Positions 24,212 through 34,447 of a stretch of DNA of 58,301 nt are shown here, piece after piece. Made by a program: the position numbers and the translations under genes. The number at the start of each line of letters is the position of its first letter. Positions within the stretch are counted from its first letter, which is position 1. A model generated the notes under the pieces. That model was not told the origin of the DNA and ran no database searches. It saw nothing but the letters and a program-made list of their open reading frames with translations. The stretch is from Perkinsus chesapeaki. Taxonomy: Eukaryota > Perkinsozoa > Perkinsida > Perkinsidae. The stretch lies in NCBI GenBank assembly GCA_013115145.1, contig JAAPAO010000170.1, positions 1 through 58,301 of the forward strand. The letters run 5' to 3'.

Positions 24212-25493
24212 ATGTTCGTAACGGCTGTTGTGTGGGCAGCAGTTTTGGTGACCTTCCACCGTTGTGCTCAATTCACAAGAAGCTTCCGGCGAGCTAAAAC
24301 GCAGGTCAGTTACAGCGAGTTAACCATGCAGCTGCTAGAGTGCTGCTCCCGTTCCCTCTGCACTTTCTTAGTCGGTTTTGGGTCTTTTCAGCTCCCTACT
24401 TCAAGCAATGAAGACGTAGAAGATCCTCGAGACGACAACTTCACGATGGTTCGTTTCGTCTGTGGAATGGTCGTATGCTGCGCACCTCTCTACAGCATAC
24501 TATGGGGCATGGCAGATGGTTGCATCTTGCCGATTCCCCAAAGGGGATCCGCTCCTGTTCTGTTGTACTTGTACTTTTCGTTATATCTGCTGGCTTCAGC
24601 CATTCTGATACTATTGGTGTCCCCGTATTCATTAACAGCGATGTATTGCCTGTAAGCAATGCGGGTCACTTCAATCGGCAGTCGTGTGGTACTTAGATTC
24701 TCCTTATCTTCCGTATGTGGTATATGCCTTTTCTGGTGGCCATCGTGGCAGTTTGGAATAGCTTTAATAATGTTGTGTGTTGGAGTTACACAAGCTGCCA
24801 TTCACGGTCATTGTATGCGCTGGAAAATACTTTTCCGCCAGATCGCCGCTCTTGGAGGCACAGCCGCTGTGATAACCATACTGTCGTGAGTTTGGCCACT
24901 CGATAATAGCACTATAACTCCCCGTCTAGGTTAATATTATCTTTTCATCAAGTAGTGTACTTTGGGGTGATTCATTGTATACTTCTTATCTCCATATTGG
25001 TTCTACCATTCACAAAAGTGAGCTTTGCCCGGCTATGTTCAGCCGTTACATCTTTGCCAACTCAGTTCCCCGTCGGCGGTCTTGTTGTCTTTGGAGTTTG
25101 CCAAGTTCTCAACGTGGTTCTGAGGGGGCAGCCGCCCTGGGAAGTCCCTCTCGACCGTCCGACTCTTGATGTTGTGCCCTGGTTAGCCTCATTAGCTTTT
25201 GACTCGTTTTTATGTTGTTTGCAGGTTTTCCAACTTGGGTTTTGCTTCTCTCGGGGTTTGGCTTCACAACCAAGGATGGCACAAGGTTCGCCAGTTCCCC
25301 CGTCAGAATACTATATTTCCCGCTTGCAAGCGAACCCTTTTCACACTTATAGGCCGACATGTATTATCATTTTAGATTCACTGAGAATTACTACCAACTT
25401 CAGGCCCTTATTGTATACGTCGTCGTTGAGGCAGCTACACTTGGTCTTATAGTCCCGACGATATCTCTTTTTCGAGCGATGCGTATTCAGTAA
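24212..25493 (+). CDS. Acyltransferase-like membrane protein E, signature residues lost
   Basis: Fifth tandem paralogue, clearly homologous by exon order and by LIMLCVGVTQAAIHGH, VYFGVIHCILLISILVLPF, WEVPLDRPTLDVVPW and NLGFASLGVWLHNQG. The likely start at 24212 gives a short first exon with one helix; 24019 is an alternative in another frame. The signature region reads TMVRFVCGMVVCCAPLYSIL where siblings have YPxxDFxRG...FH: Asp became Arg, Arg became Cys, and His became Ser. The last membrane segment reads ALIVYVVVEAA where siblings have YLxH, so that His is gone too. The frame stays open through all exons, so this is better seen as a diverged, probably non-catalytic paralogue than as a simple pseudogene. 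Confidence 0.68.
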
Positions 25494-25932
25494 ACGCCTT
25501 TGAGCTTGCTGATCGTCGCATTCAAAACCCTCTGCAATGTTACTTATGGTAAAGAACCCCATGAGTAGCCTAAATTCCTTCCGCTGATTCGTCCCAGCTT
25601 GCGTTCGTGGGGCTGCTGACGTTATGAATTCGTCAACAATCATTAGAATCCAGGCATGCGCCAGCTTCCATTTCAGCAGCATATCTCTAGGGCATTTTCT
25701 ATTATTTTGGGCAACTCGCCGGGTTGATACCCTATCGGGTATCTCATATCAGCAACCGAATCTTCGTGAGAGAGGCTGGGGCATGATGTAACCAATAGGC
25801 AGTTCGAAAGATCTTTCAAGCTCCCGAGTGATGGTTTGGCTTGAACTAGTCATGGCACTTCTGGTACTGGACCATCCCGTCTCTCGTGAGTCGTTGCTTG
25901 TTCTCTACCTCCTAGTTTTTTTGCGGTCCCGA
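25494..25932. other. Spacer between array genes E and F
   Basis: About 440 bp. A minus-strand ORF (25347-25682) overlaps the end of gene E and shows no motif. No repeat or RNA gene recognised. Confidence 0.45.
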
Positions 25933-27346
25933 ATGTCGGAAGTGACACACTTGAAGTTCATCGATCCAACTACGGACCTCTACAACCTATGGAGTAATTT
26001 CACTATCCCAAGTGGAAAGTCTGTACTCGTACTAGGCATACTTGGCTTATTCATGGTGTGTAACTTCTGCATCGCGCACTACTTGACACAAAATAGACAG
26101 CAGCCCAGAGAGGATACGCGGAAGGGCTTCGATCCGTTATCATCTGTTGAGACAGGCGAAGGAAACGGTGACACTGGCGATGGTGATGTTGTTAATGACA
26201 CTCTCGATGAGAATGAGACGCTGGCAACGAGGAAATCTCGATACCCGGCAATAGACTTCTTCAGGGGGAAACTCATATTGTACGTCGTTATATTTCACTT
26301 AATGTGGGCCCTAGAGGAGTTCCAGCTCCTCCCACTGCCCCCCATTGACACGACCTTCAACCTGCCAGTCTCCAACTACTTGTGTTTTGCTGCATTTTAT
26401 ATTGTGTCATGCTGCTGGCTTTATCTTGCATACATCACTAACCCGTATGCCTTATATCTAGTGTAAGAGTTTCGGGTTAATAGGTGTTTACAAAGTACCA
26501 GCAGGATTTATTTCTTTATTCCCGGCAGGTACATTTCAGTAACTTTAACATGCATCTATATGATGTATTGGGAGTCGGAAGTATCGGGGGTATGTCTACT
26601 GATGGTGTGTGTTGGAGTATCTTTGGGGATAGTTCATGAAGATAGGATTAAATGGAGAAACTTTTTCATAAGAGCAATTAAGCTAGGAATCGCAGCTGGG
26701 GTTATCAGCGCAGTCACGTGAGCTTCTTATTAACTCAACCTCGCACCACTCCTTTTGCTTCCTTCATATAGTTACATCTTCATGCCATCATCCCCGATCT
26801 ATTTTGGGGCTATCCACTGCATATGGCTCAACAGCAACCTTTCTATGATCTTCATACGGGTAATCTCTCCATTTCCGGTGTTTGTTCACATTCAATATAA
26901 TTCCTTCAGACACCACGACTGGCACTTATAGGCTATTTCTTCATACAGTTCTACACTATGGAGATCGGAGTGTTTCCTTTGGAGGTGCCTACGAACCGTC
27001 CTACTGTTGATGTCATCCCATGGTGAGCAGCATCCTCGTGTAACGTAGAGGTGAGCGTGGTACTTATATCTATTCAGGTTTCATAACTTGGGTTATTGTC
27101 TTCTCGGCATATGGCTTCACAGTATTGGTTTTCATAAGGTGGAAGTGGTTGAACTAATACCTGGCAAGCCCGTGCATCTAGGAGAGAATGCCTTTACATT
27201 ATTCGGGCGTCATGTAAGGGGAATACACGTTACTTGTTGTTCAATAAATTTTCACTCCTCAGTCGCTAACAGTATACCTCTCACATATGTTACCCGTACT
27301 CGTTATACTTGGCGTATTTCAGCCTCTCCAGAGCAAAGGACTTTGA
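25933..27346 (+). CDS. Acyltransferase-like membrane protein F (DUF1624/HGSNAT-type)
   Basis: Sixth and last tandem paralogue, closest to gene C. Starting at the ATG at 25933 rather than the further upstream in-frame ATG matches gene C (MSEVTHLKFIDPTTD versus MSDATHLGFVDPAVF). Exon 1 ends near 26462 and carries KGFDPLSSVETGE and YPAIDFFRGKLILYVVIFHL. Later exons give the same core as gene C, then GENAFTLFGRH and LTVYLSHMLPVLVILGVF, with the stop at 27344-27346. All signature residues are kept. The block 26538-27169 is about 98% identical to 21188-21822 of gene C by eye, including introns, while exon 1 and the 3' part differ more. Confidence 0.78.
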
Positions 27347-27626
27347 TCCTCATTTCACCTCGAATACGAGTGTTGAGCTGAACTTCTTGAATTAATTGGT
27401 GGCATTTCAGTGAAAGGATTTCACCAGAGCGTTGGGATCCAAGAAGTAGAGCTTCAACCTCAGCCGTAGCGAGTTTTCCTCTCAACAAGGCTCCGGCTTG
27501 TGGCTCATAGTAACACCTACTCCGTTGAGGTATTGGTACAAGACTTTTTGAGCTACGAGCTCAGTCGCTGCCGACGGTAGCCTACCATCGGTAGGTTGAG
27601 CGTGTGTATCACTCAACCAGCGTTGA

Positions 27627-27649
27627 GACAGCTTATGTGTTAAGCTGTC
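27627..27649. repeat. Perfect hairpin, 9-bp stem
   Basis: GACAGCTTA and TAAGCTGTC flank a 5-nt loop (TGTGT). It is followed by an A/T-rich stretch (aaaatttt). It belongs to the cluster of small perfect hairpins in this spacer. Confidence 0.8.
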
Positions 27650-27959
27650 AAAATTTTATCCTACTCCTTTGTAACCAATCCTCAGTTTATTAAATTCAGA
27701 TCTAGCAATACTACTACCAGTATGTTCATCTCATGTATTACGAGTCGTGATTCACGAGCTCTCAGAACAATCTACTAGATGTTCTCAGCGGATCATTGAT
27801 GATCGTTAGAAATAGCTGGTGAATAGCTCTCTCCAATGGCGATAGAATCATACGGGGATTATCACCATAGCACACGTGTGTTCTGGTGATACCGGCGCAA
27901 GCATATACAAAGCGATTCCCTCAAGCCCCTGCCGATTCCTAGGAGTTAGAGGTAGATAT

Positions 27960-28004
27960 ACTACGTAGATACGTAGTAATTATGCTTAACTACGAGCCTC
28001 GTAG
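27960..28004. repeat. Two adjacent perfect hairpins
   Basis: ACTACGTA and TACGTAGT with a 2-nt loop (27960-27977) are followed by CTACGAG and CTCGTAG with a 1-nt loop (27990-28004). Both stems are perfect and share the core CTACG. Confidence 0.8.
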
Positions 28005-28273
28005 ATTCCTTAGCAATGCAGCAAACTAACTGGTCAAAAATTGATAGATGGAAGTTTGCCTGTTTTGGTGATGTTCCAACAGGTTTGCCACAGCACCAAA
28101 TGAGAAGGCTGCTGAAATAAGGCCCTAAGTAACGCTTCGAAGTGAAAATCGATGACGGTCCACTCTGTAGCAGACTAACATAATCCGTGTTTCTATAAGC
28201 TGGGTTCCTGTTGGCCTTGAAGTTGGTATAGTACAGAGGCACGTGGGAGCGGTCCTGAGGACAGCGAGACCCT

Positions 28274-31200
28274 ATGTCGAAAATAGCGCCAATGGGCCTT
28301 CTCGAAGTTACGATTCAAGGAATGTCCCGTCGCACAAAAATCCCTTCGCCTAGTGAGTCTCCAACTCACAAAGGCAACCATCTTCCGACGACTTTTAAAG
28401 CTTCCGACAAATATGCGACCTTATTCGGACCACCATCTGGCGAGCACCATCCGGCATGGGCGACGCAGAAGCAAGACGAACTTTCTTTGATGCATGAAAG
28501 ATACGTCAAACAACAAAAGACAGCCAAAGCTTTATCAAGGGATGCAGCGTGGGCAGAAAAGCGGAGACGATTCCTAGAAAAAAGAGGCGTTGCTCGGGCA
28601 ACCGCTTTGAAGGCGCCAGTGCCTCCAACACCTGGTGCGCGAGAATTGCCCACGCCAAACCGGGGAGTCTCCACAAGACAAGACCATGCTAAGCTAAACG
28701 ATAAAACCGATGAATCAGCAAAGTACTTAGTGAGCAGTTATCCACAGCCATCTGGGCATGATGAAGATCATACTGACCAGCGTCCCGGTGAGCCTATAGA
28801 AGAAACTGAGCGGGCAGACTATTCGGGTACCGATGCGCAGCGGGCGACCGGCGAAGCTAGCATACTGGGTGTTGGGGATTACGAAGAGAGAAAGGAAAGG
28901 GTTAGACAGCAGGAAAAGGAGGACCTGCGTCGATACTTAAAAGAGCGAGAGAAAACTCCGAAGGTGCACATTTGATTCGGGCAGCAGGAATAGTTTCCAC
29001 AGGTCACCGCCAGGGTGCCGTCGTCCCCAGGAGGATCAGTGCTGCCTGGGATCGGCAGCGCTCGGAATGGCGAAGTTGAGAGACGGAGGAAGGAGATTCA
29101 GGATGAAATGAGACAATTTCTTTCCCGAAAGCCTCTCGGTGAGCATCGCTACGCAAGGCTTAGGCGACGGAACTATAGTTGCGTTGTCGCGTCACGCGAC
29201 TCGCGTGAAACTCTGGACCCTGTTCACGGCGGTCGCGCTTTAGTTGACACAATGCAGGTCCCCAAGAGAACTTACATAGTGAAATGAAGCAACATGGCGG
29301 CCTTGCCATGCCGTCTCCGCAATATAACAGTTCAAGAAGACCACCCTATGAGCAATACATTGACGGTGAATCTGAAGGTATAAGCCAGATCCTGCGAGGC
29401 TCCGTGATGTCAACGCAGACTCAGCCCATAAGCAGCCCGGCCCGGCTGCCGACGGATGTACTTTAAACGGGCTGGGTGATGACGGAAGGAGGAGACGAGA
29501 AGACATTAAACGACAGGAGAAAGAGAATCTTTTAAGCTTCCTCCGTCACGAATCGCCAACGCGCTGTTGGTCACTAAGCATGTCCTTGCCGACCAAATTT
29601 CCTCTCAGTGTCGCAGCGGGTATCTCGGGCACGCTCGCGGTCGCCATCTCCCGCCTTGAATGCCGTGGATCCGCGAGAGGAGGAGCTTCGACAGCGGAAG
29701 AAACAGCAACAACTCGAACAGAAGAAGTGGTTAGATGAACAGGTGAGTTGGCGGAATTCAGTCAGTATTAGCATCCCTCATGAAGGCGGAATTGATGGAA
29801 CGCAAAACAGGCGAGAGTTAAAACGTGGAATAATGTCAGTTGCGTTGTTGAGCACCCGTAAGGGCAGAACGATGAAATGAGATAATATCGAAGTGTTCGA
29901 GCAGGAAGCTAACTGTCAAAGGCTTACTTTGGCCGAATAAAAATGTGTTACATTTATTCATATCCGAGTCGATGACAGAGGGACTTGTATCTTCTGAGGA
30001 GTTTACAGAGGTGCTTAAACTGTATCCGATACATTTGGGTCCAACAAGGAATAGCTCGCAACACGAATGACCCTGTCCGTTTCGAGGAAGCCTTCTGCCA
30101 TAGCATGCGACAAAAAGTAGACGTGGTTTAAATACAAAGTCGGAGTCGTCCCGTTGCGAACTAGTTCCATATAAGTGCTATCATCAATCATTTGAAGGAG
30201 GAAGGGGACCTTAAATCTAGCCGTGGAAAAGGCGGTTGATGTAGGCCTACATTTCACGATCATAAGACCAACCGAAGTGCTACTCGTGAGAGGCGTTAGG
30301 GGCTCCTTCAAGGTTAGATATCCTGAGATCCCCTCGAAAGTCACAGCGACTGGACTCTCGCTTTTGATAAGCATATTTGCCTCCCCAACAAAGCATGTGG
30401 CCTTCTCGTGAAAATGGCACGGAGTCAGCTGGCTTTTCACTTCCATATTCTCAACCACAATAACGCTTTGAAGTGCTGCACTTTCGAACGCCTTGGCCCG
30501 ACCGGTCGTATACCACTTCAACCCCAAAGCCAAAATTAGAAGCACCATAATATATGTGGTGAATGGGACAATGAGATCCCTGGTAAAACGGCTCCGAAAT
30601 GGACTCGATGATACTCGTTCCGTTCTAACATACCAACGCAGAAAGTCCTCAGCTGGATAATCTTTGTCCACAAATGATGAGAGTCGCGTCATCCAGCCAA
30701 TCTGTTGCAGGTTGGGTTTTACTATTGCGGATGTAACAGCCTCAGCATCCAAGGCGACGTCGATGGCGCGTCACGGTCGGGAAGTGAGACGTGACGTATA
30801 TACAACTTTAGGGCTCTCTTAGTTTAGTAAAGCAAAATCTGAGACTTTAAGATCAAAACCAGACGTTAGGAGCGATTCTTGATTGAATAAAGATATGTCT
30901 CTTAGTATCCTGCTTGTGTAACGGCCTTTGCCGGTATCCCGCACGCATGCGCTCGTAACGAGACTTGCAAGGCGCGCTGTCTCCGCTTGTTGTGCGACGC
31001 GATTGTCCCAGTGACCTCACCCCGTCCTATCTCAACGGGCTCGTTCAGCCCGGCAGTAGCGACAAAGGCTGACGTTACTCCTCAGATAAGCTTGCGAAGT
31101 CGAGCAAAGGCTGTCGAAGCCGAGAGGAAAAGGCGAGAGGAGGAAGCAGAAGAAGCTCGGATACAGGCGGAGGTGTCACATCTGTTCGGGAGATGTAGAC

Positions 31201-33141
31201 TTAGAATGCAAAATAGTCAGATCGAATTGGAGAAAAAGAAGGCCGCTGACGAGGAGGCTGAGCGAAATCGGCGAATGATGGATGCCGACAGATACAACAT
31301 TGCAGAAGCAGAAAGCAGGGTCAGGAGTCGGTGAGGAGCCGCGGGAATCATGCAAGGCGACAGAAGGAACGCTTTTATGTTCAGTTCGACATCGAGATCG
31401 CCGTCGCCTAAGCTCCGTCCCGCTGCGATCAACAGCCGTCCAAGAGAGATCAGAAAAGATGCCATGACTCAGTCTCGGGATGCCCCGCAGTTCAGACCAT
31501 TGTGGCAGCAAGGGCAGGCACATAGCGCCAGCGAGCCTTCAACGAAAGATATCCCTCAAATAGTTGAGAAATCTGTGCTGCCGTCAGGCTCGGTAGCTAT
31601 AACTTCCGCCGAGACTAAAAACGATGTCTCTTTGTTATTCAATGCCATTTTGGAACAACAAAGGAGGCTTGGGGAGCAGAGTGCGATTATTGATGAACTC
31701 AAAAAGAGGGTTTCAGACAGGGTGAAACGTAATCTCGATTTGTGCTAGTGGAGCATTGCGTAGGAAAGACACTCTGAACGGGACGGTGATATTGCTGCTA
31801 TACTTCGAGATCGAGAGGACGATATTACTGCGAGAACGAACAAGCTGAAGGATTTGATGCAAATGCTTCTGTCAAAGTTATCTGGCATTGAGCAGCCAGA
31901 AAACTCTGTGAGCCAGCGAGAAGAAGCGATACCGCAGCGACAGACCCGCGCGATAGAGTGATATATTCTGGTAAAAACTGCTTACTCTGGCTTTGAACAG
32001 GCTCAAAGAACTCAAGAACGTAGGACAGCGACATGACTTGAGCACAGAACCACAAGGAGTAGTATGCACTGTAAAACTCGTTGCATGCCATCAATCTTTT
32101 CAGCATCGAAATGCCGACGATGGTCCAGCAGCTCCACCAACACAAGATAACTCAGTGGTCCGTCGGTGTTGCGCATTAATAGCTAGATTCAATTAGCAGG
32201 TTCTGGATAGTCGCCCACCGACACAGGATAAGGTGGCGCCGGCAGGGCAAACTTCTGCTGCAAGCACCGATAGGAAGAGTCTATTCGAACGCAGCCTCGT
32301 CGGCACTCGCATGTGGCTGCCAGTTCCTCAACCACCTACGACAACTCTGGACACACTGCCTTCATATTCCGAAGCTCCACGCCCCTCTTTGTTGGTTAAG
32401 CCAGAAAGAGCATTGCAATCCCTGGAGAATATAAGCTCATCCACAGCCTTCCGACCTGGCACTAGTCAGAGCTCCACGTTACACACAGAGTCATCCAACA
32501 TCAACGACACCGATGCTGGCGAAGAACCGATTGACAGAGTTGCTAGGATGATAAGAGAAATGAGAAGCATTGATGTGCGCTCGCCTGTATCGGTCTCGTC
32601 GTCTGATTCCTCACTTGACCTTGAAGATGCTGTTCTACCGGCGGGCTCCATCAACTCGATCCGCCACCTCATTTCCAGGGGCAGTGCCTCTGCTTCACCA
32701 GAAGACCGAATACCAGATACGATTAGCATCTCCGAAGCACAAAGTTCGTCCACGGTAAGGATCAGCGACGATCCAATGCTCCAGACAGTCGTGTTGAGCG
32801 AACAGTTCTATCGTTCTTTGGCTCCTGAACCGGAGTCCCCTCTGTGGACGGCAACTAAAGACCTTCAAGAAGACCTTCTAGAAGCAGTTGATAGAATATG
32901 TGCAGAGTGCGATGCTACCACATCGCGATTATCTGAAGTACTCGGGCAGCCAGAAGCTAAACTCGGTGCATCTTGCCACCCGAGACAACACGGCAGCGAT
33001 GCATCGAATCGGAAGCCATTTGAGCGGCTTAATAAAATGCTGTCATCGGGGGATCTGCACATTGAATCTGATGTAGTCGAGGAGCTAAAGTTGATGACAA
33101 TGATGGAGCATGAGCTTCGTTCGAGTGTTATCCATGGGTGA
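28274..33141 (+). CDS. CSPP1-like centrosome/cilium coiled-coil protein
   Basis: A large, highly charged, mostly disordered and coiled-coil protein. It carries repeated CSPP-type helices: GDYEERKERVRQQEKEDLRR then YLKEREK near 28880, GEVERRRKEIQDEMRQFLSRK near 29070, GDDGRRRREDIKRQEKENLL near 29480, and DPREEELRQRKKQQQLEQKK near 29660. After 31060 come KAVEAERKRREEEAEEAR and IELEKKKAADEEAERNRR, then a short coiled coil, and a C-terminal part with DRKSLFERSLVGTRMWLP near 32270. CSPP1 proteins bind microtubules at centrosomes and cilia. Introns such as 28952-29000 and the one ending near 29263 join the frames. Between about 29880 and 30980 no plus-strand coding is seen and an antisense gene sits there, so either this is one gene with a long intron or there are two neighbouring genes. 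The 31750-32230 stretch is poorly resolved. Confidence 0.65.
30015..30692 (-). CDS. Single-pass membrane protein, unknown family, paralogue 1
   Basis: A single-exon ORF of about 225 residues. The ATG at 30692 is preferred because the longer open frame has no upstream ATG. It has a cytosolic N-terminus with EDFLRWYVRTERVSSSPF, one membrane helix (PFTTYIMVLLILALGLKWY) and a mixed-composition ectodomain containing VTFEGISGYLTL. I recognise no known domain. It is homologous to 33665-34447 (FLRW motif, Ser-rich Arg linker, single helix, FEGI motif). It lies antisense inside the span of the CSPP1-like gene, probably in an intron. Confidence 0.6.
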   Translation of the reverse strand: MTRLSSFVDKDYPAEDFLRWYVRTERVSSSPFRSRFTRDLIVPFTTYIMVLLILALGLKWYTTGRAKAFESAALQSVIVVENMEVKSQLTPCHFHEKATCFVGEANMLIKSESPVAVTFEGISGYLTLKEPLTPLTSSTSVGLMIVKCRPTSTAFSTARFKVPFLLQMIDDSTYMELVRNGTTPTLYLNHVYFLSHAMAEGFLETDRVIRVASYSLLDPNVSDTV

Positions 33142-33664
33142 TTCTGATCAAGCGAGTAATTGTGTTTGTTATTATTGCTTACGGATTGGGAATCCTGACT
33201 CGGCATACCTACAAACCCCTTTTATTCGAAAAGGAACTAACTACCCTCCCACCTCTAAGTTGCTAGTCGACAGATGTGGGGGCTTCGAGGTTTGCGACTC
33301 AGACTCCTCTATTTCCGATCTCCAATGCGCTGTCCTAGCCACAACCTTGCACTAGAGCTGTTAAACGCTGAGAGCATGATGCCATGAGCATGATGCTGGG
33401 CTCTTACTCACACATTTGCTGTCGACTTCCGAATTAACTTTAGTTTTACGCAACACTACTTTATTAAACGATTGGAAGTATACAGCTGGGCGGTAATCCC
33501 TCAAGGAACGTAGAGACTAGCATACCGTCGGATTACAGTGTACAGTTCAAATATACGACACCGAGAAGGCGTGAGCAGAAAGTGCGTCATCAGCTATGTC
33601 TGGCATCACGGGATATTCCGTAGACGGTTTGGGTGTTTCTGGCATCTCCCTAATGTGACTCGCG
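33142..33664. other. Intergenic region, nothing recognised
   Basis: Convergent 3' flanks of the CSPP1-like gene (+) and the minus-strand membrane protein gene. Only short ORFs without motifs. Confidence 0.5.
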
Positions 33665-34447
33665 TTAGAGCCCACGAGACAAGTGATCCGTGCAGGCTTT
33701 GTGCCCGCCTTTACCATCAACCTCCCTTAGCTCCAGACGACCTTCAAGGCTCCGCTGCTGGGTCAAACGTCTCCTCGGTGACGGCTCCGCCATCAGGGAG
33801 CCGTAATTGACATAAAGCGGTAGATGATTGCGCGGTGCAGGTTCCATAGAATAGGAATCATATCCAAACACCCGGATGTCTAGCCGGGGGTCATATATTC
33901 GCACCTTCGACCCCAAAGGGATATCCACATTCATCCGTGAAACAAAGGTTAGGGTGTGGAAATCGTCGCTCCTAGAGGGGATCCTTCCACCGCCAATGGT
34001 CAGATGTGTAGTCCACGGAGTCGCAGTATTGGGACCAACCTGAATATCCCAAATCGCCAGCCCTCTCAGTATCTCAATATCGGTCCATAAACCGTTCCGT
34101 ATTCTAACATTGGTAGTTCCTCGAATGCAAAAGGAGGAATTCTTCCTAACCATACCACACCGAAAGTGCCTATCCACAGTTATCCCTTCAAACGAGATAG
34201 CCACGACCGAGGGGAAGCGGTAAGCTGCAAGATATATAGTTGATGAATACCATATGATGGATATTAGTAGAGCCATTAGCATAGTAAACCACACAAAGGC
34301 GCGTGCCAAAGTCCTTCTTGTCCGCAAAAGTGTCAGAGACTCATACCGGTGGGAAATTGAGGAGGTTCTGTGTTCTGGTCGCCTCGACCACCGTAGAAAT
34401 CCTCTGGGTGTATCATCACAGGAGTACTCGATAACTCGGAAACTCAT
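33665..34447 (-). CDS. Single-pass membrane protein, unknown family, paralogue 2
   Basis: About 260 residues starting at the ATG at 34447. The frame is open further upstream, but MSFRVIEYSCDDTPRGFLRW aligns with paralogue 1. After an Arg/Ser-rich linker there is one membrane helix (AFVWFTMLMALLISIIWY) and an ectodomain with VVAISFEGITVDRHF, several Cys and a basic C-terminus. The layout equals that of 30015-30692, so these two form a small family near the CSPP1-like locus. Function unknown. Confidence 0.6.
   Translation of the reverse strand: MSFRVIEYSCDDTPRGFLRWSRRPEHRTSSISHRYESLTLLRTRRTLARAFVWFTMLMALLISIIWYSSTIYLAAYRFPSVVAISFEGITVDRHFRCGMVRKNSSFCIRGTTNVRIRNGLWTDIEILRGLAIWDIQVGPNTATPWTTHLTIGGGRIPSRSDDFHTLTFVSRMNVDIPLGSKVRIYDPRLDIRVFGYDSYSMEPAPRNHLPLYVNYGSLMAEPSPRRRLTQQRSLEGRLELREVDGKGGHKACTDHLSRGL

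Larger units (their letters stand above)
27347..28273. other. Hairpin-rich intergenic region
   Basis: No protein-coding gene is evident in 900 bp. Between 27548 and 28005 there are at least seven short perfect inverted repeats with tiny loops, listed in the findings. They may mark a structured RNA, a decayed mobile element or replication-related structure; the sequence alone does not decide. Confidence 0.6.

Noticed and set aside
27548-28005. CRISPR-like array
   Set aside because: The palindromes are all different in sequence and spacing, with no repeated unit and no cas genes; the DNA is eukaryotic.
32466-33206. Long minus-strand ORFs opposite the CSPP1-like C-terminus
   Set aside because: Antisense shadows of a Ser/Asp-rich coding exon; no motifs of their own.
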